Assembly (NCBI RefSeq): GCF_008831285.2
Contig: NC_045150.1
Coordinates: forward strand, 14,243,868 to 14,307,867
DNA from: Nymphaea colorata
Taxonomy: Eukaryota > Streptophyta > Magnoliopsida > Nymphaeales > Nymphaeaceae
Direction: 5' to 3'
Length of the DNA stretch: 64,000 bases
Both the position numbers and the translations under genes were made by a program. The notes under the pieces are model-generated. The model ran no database searches. It saw only the letters and a list, made by a program, of their open reading frames with translations, and was not told where the DNA came from. The first letter of the stretch is position 1. Every line of letters begins with the position of its first letter. Positions 1 to 9,882 of the stretch are shown here, piece after piece.

Positions 1-205
1 GAAATCTCCTCTCGTCAGCTCCTGTTCTCATCCTACAGGTTCAGCTCGACAGCAGGTTCTCTCAACCCTTCATTGAGCCACAAACTCAGGCAGTCATATT
101 TGCTTCTGTTCAAAGGCTTTGGTTTCTTCTCTGATTTAAGACGGCAAAAGAGCTTCTCCAGGGGAGGAAAGAGGAATGAAACAGAATTTGGATCTATTAG
201 GGAGG
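1..205. repeat. Dispersed repeat, copy 1 (direct copy at 14679-14855)
   Basis: The first about 175 bases match 14679-14855 in the same orientation with only scattered differences. The shared text runs from AAATCTCCTCTC to GAGCTTCTCCA. No protein family is recognised in either copy. The left copy continues into a LINE-like remnant and the right copy precedes a Copia gag relic, so this is probably mobile-element sequence. Confidence 0.6.
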
Positions 206-206
206 A

Positions 207-690
207 AACAGAATCATCTACACCGACTTGTCGTATGAGTATATATTCGCTTTGCAATGGGAGGGAAATTTAATATTACTCACATAGTTGATTTCTTGAA
301 GAACAATTCCTCCCTCTTCTAATTCCAATTCAACCATGGATTTTGGATTGAAATCCAATGCTACCTGCACACAGATTCTGCAAGCCCCATCTTGACATCG
401 ATGAGTATGGATGTCATCTTCCATCGGTTCTCCCTAAGGTGCTCTGTTAATAGCTTGGAAAGTGCATCAATTCCATCAAAATACTGGCAAATTAGGAACC
501 CCTAATCCAGATTGGTACTCCCATATTCTCCTCAATCGATAAGGAGCATCTTGGATCCCATCTGCTGGCAACCCTGACTCTTCCACCCAGTTTCCATTCC
601 CCCCTTCTAAAAACTTCCCTGAGTTCGTCCTCACTGTGAACCCTTCCAAACCAGTCATTTCTTTGCTAGTTTTCATTCCATCCAAACTCC
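207..690 (-). pseudogene. LINE-type ORF1 remnant (DUF4283/zinc-knuckle region)
   Basis: Minus-strand translation of about 218-424 contains ACRICVQVALDF, then a stretch rich in ELELEEGG, then INYV and KFPSHCK. This is the pattern of the segment between the DUF4283 domain and the CCHC knuckle in plant LINE ORF1 proteins (ARICVEVDL...PxxCxxC). The piece at 476-685 is the same type of sequence in another frame. Stops and frame changes separate the pieces and the knuckle cysteines are incomplete. A second copy lies at 1077-1460. The family assignment rests on motif resemblance only. Confidence 0.45.
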
Positions 691-884
691 TGAAAATTAT
701 TTTTAAATGGAGGAGAAAGAATCAAACCTGATGAGGACTCACCGTTCTCCCCTTCGATTCTTTTTCTTATCAATTGAAATCTCCTGCTCTATCTTCTCGT
801 CACCCACGAGCTGGTTGTCTTCAAGTTACTCCGCAATTGCTGGTCTCCTGTAAATCAATCTCTACATTCCAATCATTCTGGGTC

Positions 885-1110
885 TAACGTTCCTTTTCAA
901 CTTCCATCTGCCTATGGAGAAACCGAAACTTGTTATCCCCCAATTCTGGTTCTCCATTTGATCTAGGTCTCTCCTTTGTTAATTCCTTAGCTCTCCTGTC
1001 ATAATGATAATCTTCAATTCCTTCCACCCATCTTTCTTTGCCACACCCTCTTGAGAAGAAACCACCATTTCATCAACTCTACACCGACTTGTAATATGAG
1101 TATATATTCA
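885..1110 (-). repeat. LINE-associated repeat, inverted copy at 40240-40445
   Basis: The segment beginning TTCCTTTTCAACTTCCATCTG and ending near the CATCAACTCTACACCGACTTG block matches 40240-40445 in reverse complement. In both places it adjoins LINE-ORF1-like sequence, so it is probably more of the same element. It has no open frame of useful length. Confidence 0.5.
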
Positions 1111-1460
1111 TTTTGCAATGGGAGGAAAATTTAATGTTACTCACATAGTTGATTTCTTGAAGAACAATTCCTTCCTCTTCTAGATCCAATTCAATCTCGG
1201 ATTTTGGATTGAAATCCAATGCTACCTGAACACAGATTCTGCAAGCCCCATTCTTGACGTCGATTGAGTATGGATGTCATCTTCCATCGGTTCTCCCCTT
1301 AGCACTCTGGCAATAGATTGGAAAGTGCATCGATTCCATAAAATTACTGGCAAATTAGGAACCCTAATCCAGATTGGCACTCCCATATTCTCCTCAATCT
1401 ATAAGAAGCATCTTGGTTCCCATCTGCTACCAACATCACTCTTCCACCCAGTTTCCATTA
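1077..1460 (-). pseudogene. Second copy of the LINE-type ORF1 remnant
   Basis: This is a direct repeat of 207-600, offset by about 870 bases, with many point differences and small indels. Both copies contain ACTCACATAGTTGATTTC and CTTCCATCGGTTCTCC. The minus-strand coding sense is more eroded here than in the first copy. The arrangement may be a tandem duplication or two independent truncated insertions. Confidence 0.5.
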
Positions 1461-1644
1461 TACTCGATGGAAATTTAACAGTTCAACAAAGTATTTGGTT
1501 AAGCATACTACCTAATTTAGAAATGGTTTCTCAGTTATGCTGGAACTTTTGAATTCATGAAAAAACTTGGAAATTAATTTGAGGCAAGTAATCACCACCA
1601 AATTTCTCAAAACAGAAATGAAAGAAATGCTCTGTGTTGCTTGT

Positions 1645-2010
1645 GTTACTTGTTAGTCAAAAGCATAATTTATGTTGCACGAACAGCTTGCTGAGGATTA
1701 GGCCCCCATTTGTTAAGCAAAATCAACCTGTGCAGTGGAGAAAGATCAGCAGAGCTGCAATTAATGCTGACATACACGGTGATGTTCGCCAAGAGTTGAC
1801 TCAACCCTTCAAAAGCACACAAAAGGAAGCAAACAAAAACCCACGGATACATGTTAGCTGTTAAACTGCACAAAAAGAGAGCTTAATTTCTACGTAAGAC
1901 TCAAGAAGCCAAAAGGCATATTATTTGACAATCATTTCTTTGGCGACTTATAGCATAACCAGTACTCAAATATTTAATTTACAAGAAAAATAAGATCAAA
2001 ATCACACAAT
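1645..2010 (-). repeat. Dispersed repeat R1, copy 1 (inverted)
   Basis: The segment is the reverse complement of 39405-39775 and of 63640-63985. Shared landmarks are the text around ACAGCTTGCTG, GTTGACTCAACCC, and the ending AAATATTTAATTTACAAG. It has no convincing coding potential: the short frames differ between copies. It lies directly beside the GCTCGAG-rich block at 2020-2480. Confidence 0.75.
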
Positions 2011-2024
2011 TGATCCACTTGTAG

Positions 2025-2480
2025 GGCGATATATGGGCCGAGTCAAAATTGAGCTCGTTCAGCTTGGCTCAAGCATGATTTTAGCTATACAAGGTCAGAT
2101 TGAACTCCATTTCATAGACCAAGCCACAGCTCGAGCATGATTTTATCTATACAAGGTTAGATTGAACTCCATTTCATAGACCAAGCCACAGCTCGAGCAT
2201 GACTCTTTTAAGTTCGTTTCATATTTGACCTGATTTCTTTTTTTGGTTTTAAGTTTGAAAATTTTCAAAAGAATGCCTAGATAAATGGTTTACTCAAGTT
2301 CAATCAAATCAATTTTGTGAAACTCGAACTTGACTTGTTTATAATCAAGAGTTTTGAGTTAACCTTGAGCTTAACAGAGCAAATTCGAGTTGAGCTTGAG
2401 TTGGCTCAACTCGTTTTACAGCTCTATCCACACGACACACACAATTGGACTCGTCCCCTGTTTATAATGGTGAATCATGT
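2025..2480. repeat. Block B repeat with an internal 62-bp tandem duplication
   Basis: This block is rich in GAGCTCG and AGCTTGGCTC. Positions 2025-2215 are the inverse of 61965-62110, and 2290-2480 are the inverse of 33245-33420. Inside it a 62-bp unit starting AGCATGATTTTA occurs twice in tandem at 2072-2133 and 2134-2195 with very few differences, followed by the start of a third unit. It resembles short non-autonomous DNA elements, and no gene is visible. Confidence 0.65.
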
Positions 2481-2507
2481 CAGTTGGAGTGGGGAAGCTT
2501 CAACCTA

Positions 2508-3020
2508 AGGATGTCAATATGTCTCATTTGAACTGAATGTCCAAGCCAATTGCTCCAAAAACATTTGGATGAAGAAAAGAAATTTACTAATCAACTAAAA
2601 AATCACATAGGATTTGAAATTAAGAAATGATATCCGATCAGATTTAGATTCATATATGCATAAATATTCGAACGGATTCAGATTTAGTTATATTCAGTCG
2701 AATTCAGTTCAGATTCAAATATACAAAAATATCCGATCAGATGCAGACACAGTTCAAAATATGGATTCAGATTCAAATTCATATATGAATATAAAAATAG
2801 GATTCGGGTTGGATTTTGATTGTGACATCTGATTTCAGATTCAAATTAGGATGAAAAAGATGGATTTAGATCAGATTCAAATTATGAAATCTGATTTTGG
2901 ATTCAGTTTTGGATGAGGAAAAAAATCAGATTCAGATTGTGGAATCTGATTTCATATTCAAATTTGGATATAACTTTTTTTAAATTTGTATCCAAACTCG
3001 AACCAGAGTATATAAGTATC
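2508..3020. repeat. MITE-like element rich in degenerate GATTCAGATT motifs
   Basis: It begins with AAGGATGTCAAT, the same end seen inverted at 33200-33215 (ATTGACATCCTTA), and continues as a long degenerate series of ATCCGATCAGATTCAGATT-like units. Related copies are at 3187-3590, 17900-18170, 33019-33215, 36750-36955, 38225-38645 and 42560-42880. It is noncoding, and the apparent frames across it are products of the periodic sequence. Confidence 0.6.
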
Positions 3021-3023
3021 CAT

Positions 3024-3148
3024 CATCATCACCAACAGCTCATTCCAAGCAGCAGGTCTTTAAGTTGCAGTACCATTGCTTTCTTTGAGAAGATGGCCAT
3101 CAATGATGTCTGAGATTGGAATAGGAAGTGCTTCGGCCCCCACTTGCC
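3024..3148 (-). pseudogene. Fragment of LRR receptor kinase, C-terminal kinase lobe
   Basis: Minus-strand translation gives GAEALPIPISDIIDGHLLKES. It aligns with AEAFPVAISDVIDSHLLNES in exon 2 of the kinase pseudogene at 21519-26315, and a following NELLV is also shared. DNA alignment to 21640-21760 is direct (same + orientation). Only about 40 codons remain, with a stop inside. It sits between two MITE-like repeats, so it was either captured by mobile DNA or is what is left of a duplicated gene. Confidence 0.7.
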
Positions 3149-3186
3149 TTTCTTTCTTTTTCTGTCTAAAGCAATGTCCTTTGCAA

Positions 3187-3905
3187 GTGGGGATGTCAAT
3201 GGATTGGATTTAAATTAGTATACTCTTCACCATATCCGTTTCTTTAGGTATTCACATACTGGTATTTGAATTCAGAATTTAATAGAATGGAGAGATATCA
3301 TGTCTGAATCTGAATTCAAGATCTGGTTTCACAATCCGAATCTGAATTTTGAACTGTATCTAGAAGATTTTCAAAAGGTAAGAGGATTGGATATGAGTAA
3401 TTACTTAAAACTAAATCTGATCTGAATCCATATCCGATCATATACTTGTCTATGTCAGAATCTGAATCTGAATCCATTCGGTTATTTTTTAAATCCGAAC
3501 TGATCTATTTCTTAATCACAGATTATTTTTTTTCCCATATCTGTCATTTTTTTGGAACGGTTCAATTGGACATGCGATCAAGATGGAAAATGACATTTAA
3601 AGTTTACCGATCTGACCAAGTGATGAGGCAGTTCCAATTCTTTTGCTTACATTACATGGAAAGGCGCAATATCTAGATAAAGGTAGAAAGAGAAACAGCA
3701 CATATCATTAAGTGACAAATTTCAATGATTTTGCAATAATTGTCAAAAACAATAAAGGAATATAGAAAAGGTATTAGAAAAAGGCAGGAAGGCAATGGTG
3801 GGACTCAAAAGAGGAGTTTGAGTTGTGTGCGCCAGCCAGTGCACGCAAAAATCATATGCCAAAAGAAAAAGAAAAAAGGGGCATCTTTGAAATTAGAGAG
3901 AGAGT
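3187..3905. repeat. Dispersed repeat, direct copy at 17872-18418
   Basis: Nearly collinear with 17872-18418: shared stretches include GGAGAGATATCAT, ACAATCCGAATC, GGAACGGTTCAATTGGACATG and CATCTTTGAAATTAGAGA. The copy here has an extra segment at about 3765-3840 that the other lacks. The first part is of the GATTCAAAT-rich MITE type. There is no coding sequence. Confidence 0.7.
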
Positions 3906-4098
3906 TCAGGGATCCATTAGAGCCACAAAGATGGGTAGCCTTCGCTTGTTGAGGGCCACACCAACATTGGGATTGATAATCGTATCCACCATAACTTCGA
4001 ATTCCTCCAACTGAGGCATTATCTTCTTTTTCTCTTTGCTTGACACCACTTCCTGAGGTGTGCTTAACCCTAGAGCACTCACTCTAGGCCTGCTGACC
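3906..4098 (-). pseudogene. Possible terminal exon of an unrecognised gene
   Basis: On the minus strand, a pyrimidine-rich stretch ending in GAGCAG (an acceptable 3' splice site) at 4099-4115 is followed by 64 open codons. They begin VSRPRVSALGLSTPQEVV, include a KEKKKIMPQLEEFEVMVD stretch, and end ...FVALMDP with a stop at 3906. The composition looks protein-like and unlike the surrounding repeats. Any upstream exon would lie beyond 9626, because the Copia element inserted just upstream at 4138. I do not recognise the protein. It could be a chance frame or an exon fragment carried by a repeat. Confidence 0.25.
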
Positions 4099-4132
4099 TG
4101 CTCAAATGCAGAAGACACAAATCAATTCCTTG

Positions 4133-4137
4133 AAAAC
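4133..4137. repeat. Target-site duplication of the Copia element, left
   Basis: AAAAC directly precedes the left LTR and is repeated exactly at 9626-9630 after the right LTR. Confidence 0.9.
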
Positions 4138-4403
4138 TGTTAAGGTTTTGGATAATGGTTGACGAGCATATAATTGTGGATCTGATTGGCAACGTCAATC
4201 CCCTATAATTGTGGATCTGATCTCATCCCCTATAATTGTGGATCTGATACGATTTTATATCTTGCCATATTGTGTTGTAACCTCCCATCTACTGTACTGT
4301 ATATATTTGCTGTTTTCTCAATCATATACAATGTAGAAGAGATTCTAGTATTTGCTCGTGTCCTCCCTTTCTCTCTCTCTCACGATACTCTTGAGGTTTT
4401 TCA
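4138..4403 (+). repeat. Left LTR of the Copia element
   Basis: It starts TGTTAAGG and ends TTTTTCA. U3 contains three copies of TATAATTGTGGATCTGAT at 4169-4186, 4204-4221 and 4231-4248. A TATA-like TATATATT lies at 4300-4307. A CT-rich stretch precedes the end. Confidence 0.93.
4300..4307 (+). promoter_or_regulatory. Putative TATA box of the Copia LTR
   Basis: TATATATT lies about 100 bases before the LTR end, at a position usual for the U3/R boundary. The equivalent in the right LTR is TATATAT at 9522-9528. Activity is inferred, not shown. Confidence 0.4.
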
Positions 4404-4416
4404 TGGTATCAGAGCC
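4404..4416 (+). other. Primer-binding site, initiator tRNA-Met type
   Basis: TGGTATCAGAGCC follows the left LTR without a gap. This is the standard plant Copia primer-binding sequence complementary to the 3' end of initiator methionine tRNA. Confidence 0.92.
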
Positions 4417-5157
4417 AGCCTCTGCTCCACCTTGATTTTCCATGGATCAATTGCAGCGATTTCTTTGCAGCAAAATATTGCAAAGATCCTTGTTCCCCAA
4501 TTCTGCTGAGTCCTCTGTTCAGCAACTGTCTTGTGTTCCTGTTCATCTGAGCACCACCACCAGCTTTGGCAACCGTTGGCCTCCATAGTACTCAATTAGC
4601 ACCCTCGGTTCGTTCCGGTTCCAACGAGCCCAAGATCGACCGAATCCGACACCTGAGCCGGCTGGAATCGCAGTTTTTCCAACCGTTGTCAGTTCTGGCC
4701 GCCTGCTGTAACCCGAGATTTTGCTGAAATTCCGATCGGCAGCGTTGTCGGATCCGGCCACCGTTTGCATCAAGCCAGGACCCGTTGGAATCGTCTTCCT
4801 CTTGTCTATCTCCTCACCAAATTTCAGATTTTTTGGATTTGACACCAGGGTGCTATGAATTTTTAACCACAGGCTGGTCTGAGGAGCTCCCTGTGGCTGT
4901 ATTGAAGCTGAAAACGAATTTGGTGGTGTCACTTCATCTTAGGCGCGATTTTGTGGTGCTTCGGATCTGAAAACGAATTTGGTGGCGTTGGATTCCGTTG
5001 TGAGTCTACTATTTTCTGTCCAAAATTTAGAATTTTTGGACAATCCAGTGAGGAGTTGCTGATTTTTCACGAAACGAAGGTCCCTGGATCTACTAACAGG
5101 GTAACGTCCTCTGTCTTTCGCTGTAACCATCATATTCTTTCTCTCTCTAGAAGTATT

Positions 5158-6693
5158 ATGGCAACCCCATCGTCAACTCAATGGAATGCTATCACTGCAC
5201 TTGTCTCTGTTAAGCTTAACCAAGACAACTATTTACTATGGAGCTCCCAGTTGGAATCGGTCATGGAGTCTCAAGAACTTATACAGTTCCTAGATGGGAC
5301 TTTCCCCGCTCCTTCAGAAACCATTGTCAAGGATGGCAAGATTGGAGTAAATCCGGAGTTCGCGGTTTGGAAGAGGTCTGATCAACTAGCATTAAGTTGG
5401 ATCAAGGCCACCGTCTCCGAACCAGTTCTTAGACAAATCGTGACTAGTAAATCAGCGTTTGAGGCATGGAATACACTGAAAAAGTCGTTTAGTTCTCAAT
5501 CACCTTTGAGAATAATGCTGTTGCGAAAGGAGTTACATTTCATTCAAAAAGGCAATATGGATATGCAAACTTACTTGGAGCGAATCAAATTTCTTGCTGA
5601 TACACTATCCGCGGCCGGATTAGGTACAACGGATGGTGATCTTGTACATATCACAATGAATGGTTTGCCTATTGAATATGAAAGTTTTGTGACTCTCATT
5701 AGTGCTAATTCTTCAAATGCCTCGATTACGTTTTCTGAGTTGTTTGATCTTTTGCTCACGCTAGAGAAGAGACTTAATATGTTCAAGTCAGCTAGGGTCG
5801 ATCCTCACAAATCTATCCAAGCATTACCACAGGTTGAAAACCAGATTGCTTTCAACACTTTTCGAGGGTGCGGAAGAGGACGAGGTGGCTTCAGATGTCA
5901 GCAAGGAGGACGATTCCAAGGAAGAGGAAATCGACCACATATTCAAAGTCAACCACCACAAAATGGAGACTCCAACAACAATGCAGGAAATGGAAGTAAT
6001 CCTTGCTCCATCATCACATGTCAATATTGTGGACAGAAAGGTCACTCGGCAAGGACATGTTATGATATTCCGCGTGCATTCTCTACCATGAGTCTACAAG
6101 AATCCACTGGTGAATATTGGTATCCCGACTCGGGAGCAACCAATCATATTGTCAACAATGATGAGATGATGCACAACAAGACGACATATGATGGATCGGA
6201 CAATATCATGACTGGTAATGGTTCAAGTCTCTCTATTAAGCATATAGGGAATTTATTAGTTAATACTGCAGGGTCTTCGTTTCATCTTAACAATGCCCTG
6301 CATGTGCCCAAAATGGCTCACAATCTTTTATCGGTGGGAAAATTTACATCTGAAAATGATTGTATTTTTCGATTTTCACCACATGATTTTGTTATTAAGG
6401 ATCGACAGATGGGCAAGGTTCTACTTCAAGGACCAAAGATGCGTAACGGGCTCTATCCCATTAAGGCGACGATGTCAAACATGGATTCATCTTCAACCAA
6501 GGGAGCAGCATTTAGTTGCTGGTTTCCAGCAGGCGTCAATAAAATTTCAGCACCATTCGAACTATGGCATCGGCGTCTTGGTCATGCCAACAAGAAGATC
6601 GTTGGTTTTTTAAATTCCAGTAGATTCATATCAATAAATTCTCCTATTCCAAAAGGAGTATGTCAGTCTTGTCTTTTCGGAAAAGGCACATAA
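5158..6693 (+). pseudogene. Copia gag and protease, start of integrase
   Basis: The frame is open from 4951, but the start taken is ATG at 5158 (MATPSSTQWNAI), because the upstream part is leader. The gag domain (WNAI...LNQDNYLLWSSQLE, typical of Copia gag of the UBN2 family) is followed by an RG-rich stretch and one CCHC zinc knuckle, CQYCGQKGHSARTC, at 6019-6060. The aspartic protease active site DSGA is at 6127-6138. The gag-pre-integrase motif (LWHRRLGH) lies near 6562 and the CxxC of the integrase zinc finger near 6660. The frame stops at TAA 6691-6693, while the matching downstream sequence is in the next frame from 6689, which indicates a one-base indel. Left as found, it would make a truncated gag-protease protein. 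Confidence 0.9.
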
Positions 6694-8284
6694 GCAACCC
6701 TTTCCAACTTCTGATTTTCAAGCCTCACGACCTCTTGAAATGCTTCACATGGATGTATGGGGACCTGCCCCCATCACCTCTCGAGAGGGATTCAGGTTCT
6801 TTCTACTCATCGTTGATGATTATTCTAAATTTTCATGGTTGTTTCCTCTCAAAGCTAAGTCTGAAGTTGTTCTATGTTTCAAGAATTTTAAGATCATGAT
6901 TGAAAAGCAGTTAAATGCACATATATGCTCCATTCATTCTGACAATGGCAAAGAATTCGTAAACTCTAACTTAGCCTCATTCTGTGATGAACATGGGATT
7001 ATGCATCAATTTTCTTGCCCTTACACTCCTGAACAAAATGGAATTGTTGAACGAAAAAATCGTCATACCGTCGAAACGGGATTAAGTATGCTTTATGATG
7101 TTGGATTATCATATAGTTTCTGGGTTGACGCTTTACGCACTGCCATTGATATCATCAATCGTTTACCAACTTTCAAGTTGCAGCACAAATCGCCCTTTTA
7201 TATGCTATTTCACAAGGATCCAGAATATGCACATTTGAGGGTTTTTGGAGCCACATGCTGTCCACTATTGATGCCTATGAATGATTCCAAATTTCAGCCC
7301 AAGACTACTTCATGCATTTTCTTGGGTTATGCTAGTCATCATAAAGGATATTTATGCTATGACAAGCGACATCATCGCATTCTTATATCTCGACATGTTG
7401 TCTTTGATGAAACTCATACAGATGGATCTGATTGTTCTGCAGATTTCACAGATGAACTTGTTTCTCGTTGGCTACAAAATATGGCTGACGGCTCTCCTTC
7501 TAGTCCAGTTGATCCAATGTGTGATCCAACACAGTCCACGACAGCCTCCACTTATACTGTGTTACCTCTTCCTATGGCTACAACCTCTGCCACAACTTCA
7601 CCTCGTGAGCACCTCGGTCAATCGCTCAATGAGACTGAAAGTCCTACATCAGAGACACCATCTGTTCTGGATACACCAACTACGTCTGATTTGGCTATTG
7701 ATGTTGCCACCACCAGTCTTGATCCTCCCACTCGATCTCATCCAATGCTAACCCATTCTATGACAGGTTCTTCAAAACCAAAAGTCTTTTTAGCCATCAC
7801 AGCACAAGAGGAACCAGGGAATTTTAAAGAAGCCATTCAATCATCGTGCTGGCGTAATGCTATGCAAAATGAGTTCTCAGCATTGCAGAAAAACAAAACC
7901 TGGCATCTTGTACCCCCACAGCCGAATCTCCATGTCATTAGTTCCAAATGGGTTTACAAAATCAAACGTCACCCTAATGGTTCCATTGCACAACATAAAG
8001 ATCGACTTGTCGCTCGGTGTTTTCTTCAAACAGCTGGCATTGACTATAAAGAAACTTTTAGTCCGACTGTCAAACCCACCACTATCAGAGTGTCACTATC
8101 TCTAGCTGCCCACTTTGGTTGGTCTTTACGACAACTTGATTTTGACAATGCGTTTCTTAATGGGTATCTTTCTGAAGATGTCTATATGGCTCAACCTGAG
8201 GGTTTTCAAGATAGCACCTTTCCTCATTATGTCTGCGAATTAGATAAAGCACTCTATGGGCTCAAGCAGGCTCCACGCGCATGA
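6689..8284 (+). pseudogene. Copia integrase core and first part of reverse transcriptase
   Basis: In the second frame, the integrase catalytic triad is complete: D at 6752 (HMDVWGP), D at 6941 (SDNGKEF) and E at 7049 (GIVERKN). The GKGYLCYD-like C-terminal region is present as HHKGYLCYD. A Ser/Thr/Pro-rich linker at 7490-7790 leads to the RT, whose start is WRNAMQNEF near 7850. Palm motif DFDNAFLNGYL is near 8140 and LYGLKQAPR near 8255. The frame ends at TGA 8282-8284, where the family has a tryptophan codon, so this is most simply a TGG to TGA nonsense change. Confidence 0.9.
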
Positions 8285-9340
8285 TATCTTCGCCTGAGTT
8301 GCTTTCTTACTGATCTTGGTTTTGTTGTGTCTCAATCTGATGCATCCTTGTTTATTTACTCTCGTGATGGGCATCAACTTTATTTGATTGTTTATGTTGA
8401 TGATTTGATAATTACCGGATCTGCACTAGCCCTCATTTCTCGTATCATTACCCAGCTTGGTTCCACTTTTTTCGGTTAAAGATCTTGTCCCTCTCACATA
8501 TTTTCTAGGCATTGAAGTCAAGCGACAACCCGGTGAGATATACCAGTGCCAAGAAAATTACAATAATAGCATTCTTCGCAAAGCTAAAATGGATAATGCC
8601 AAACCCACAACGTCTCCCATGGTGACTACCAAAAATGTCACAGTTGCTGAAGAATCCTCCTTTTTCGATCCCACACTATATAGGAGTGTGATAGGTGCAT
8701 TACATTATGTTTCGCTGACACGACCTGATATTACTTTTGTGGTAAATCGTGCCTATCAGTTCATACACTCTCCCAAAGTGGCTCATTGGACAATGGTTAA
8801 AAGAATACTTCGGTATTTAAAAGGCACCAGTCATTATGTTCTTCGCTTGACTCAATCGCCTTCATTGCAATTAAGCATCTATGCAGACACAGACTGGGCT
8901 GGAAGTCCGGAAGACCGAAAGTCGACTGGTGGATTTGTTGCTCTCTTAGGAAATAATGTTATCTCATGGGCCTCCAGAAAACAAAGGACTGTAGCTCGAT
9001 CCAGCACTGAAGCTGAATACAAATCTCTAGCCTGTGCTGCTGCAGAAATACTATGGTTAAAATCGTTTCTCAAAGAATTGAAGATCTCCTCACAAGATAC
9101 ACCAGCCCTATGGTGCGATAATATAGGTGCTTTATACCTAGCAGCAAATCCAGTCTTTCATGCTCGTACCAAACATGTTGAAATTGATTTCACTTCGTTA
9201 GAGATCATATCAATAAGGGAGAGATACAAGTGAACTTCATTCGAACCAAAGAAAAAATGGCAGATGGGATGACAAAGGCTCTTGGAGACGCGATGTTCAT
9301 GACTTTCAGAAACAATCTCAACGTCATAGAACTGCCGTTC
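8285..9340 (+). pseudogene. Copia reverse transcriptase end and RNase H
   Basis: Past the TGA the same frame contains the RT active site YVDD at 8393-8404. Another frame change occurs between 8405 and 8480, and the next frame runs from 8457 to 9233. It carries FLGIEVKR, the RIL(R)YLKGT stretch and RNase H signatures: ADTDWAG near 8884, SSTEAEYKSLA near 9001, CDNIGA near 9115, and HARTKHVEID near 9160. A last frame change near 9205-9225 moves the C-terminus (KEKMADGMTKAL, near 9250) into a further frame. Confidence 0.88.
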
Positions 9341-9354
9341 AGATTGCGGGAGAC
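9341..9354 (+). other. Polypurine tract of the Copia element
   Basis: The short G/A-rich stretch AGATTGCGGGAGAC lies directly before the right LTR. It is the expected plus-strand priming site, somewhat interrupted by pyrimidines. Confidence 0.65.
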
Positions 9355-9625
9355 TGTTAAGGAAGGTTTTGGATAATGATTGACGAGCATATAATTGTGG
9401 ATCTAATTGGCATCGTCAATCCCCTATAATTGTGGATCTGATCTCAGTCCCCTATAATTGTGGGTCTGATACGATTTGATATCTTGCCATATTGTGTTGT
9501 AACCTCCCATCTACTGTACTCTATATATTTGTTGTTTTCTCAATCATATACAATGTAGAAGAGATTCTAGTATTTGCTCGTGTCCTCTCTTTCTCTCTCT
9601 CTCACGATACTCTTGTGGTTTTTCA
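9355..9625 (+). repeat. Right LTR of the Copia element
   Basis: It matches the left LTR throughout and has an extra AAGG near its start. The first and third repeat units of U3 each carry a change. It ends TTTTTCA at 9625. Confidence 0.93.
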
Positions 9626-9630
9626 AAAAC
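9626..9630. repeat. Target-site duplication of the Copia element, right
   Basis: AAAAC is identical to 4133-4137. Confidence 0.9.
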
Positions 9631-9882
9631 GTCACCAGTTTCATAATTTGTCACGAAGTGTGAATGGTTATCATGCTTCAGTAGGCCAAGTGACAGCAGT
9701 GTTTTCTTAAGCCGTACTTCGGGCTTGTTCCTCTAAGGCACCGGCAGCAACTCCTACTTCCCGTGTGCAAACTGCGACCGCATAGGTGTGAGAATGAGCT
9801 ATTAGAACCACATATCACATATGCTAGTGCAGATATAACTAAGCAAATGCATGCACACTCTACCAGTCTCCTACGAAAGAAG

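Larger units (their letters stand above)
4138..9625 (+). mobile_element. Full-length Copia LTR retrotransposon, 5.5 kb, coding region broken
   Basis: A complete structure is present: 266-bp left LTR, primer-binding site, gag, protease, integrase, RT and RNase H in Copia order, polypurine tract, 271-bp right LTR and a 5-bp target duplication AAAAC. By hand count the LTRs differ at nine positions in about 265, plus a 4-bp and a 1-bp indel, so the insertion is neither very recent nor ancient. Gag-pol has at least four lesions: frame changes near 6685, 8405-8480 and 9205-9225, and a TGA at 8282. The copy is therefore not autonomous. Confidence 0.95.

Noticed and set aside
4186-4509. 107-residue frame in the left Copia LTR (similar frame at 9492)
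   Set aside because: Runs across U3, R and the primer site; a chance frame in regulatory DNA.
5834-6613. Second-frame ORFs inside Copia gag and protease
   Set aside because: Shadows of the gag-protease frame; no independent motif.
7281-8105. Third-frame ORFs inside integrase and RT
   Set aside because: Shadows of the pol frame, which carries all catalytic motifs.
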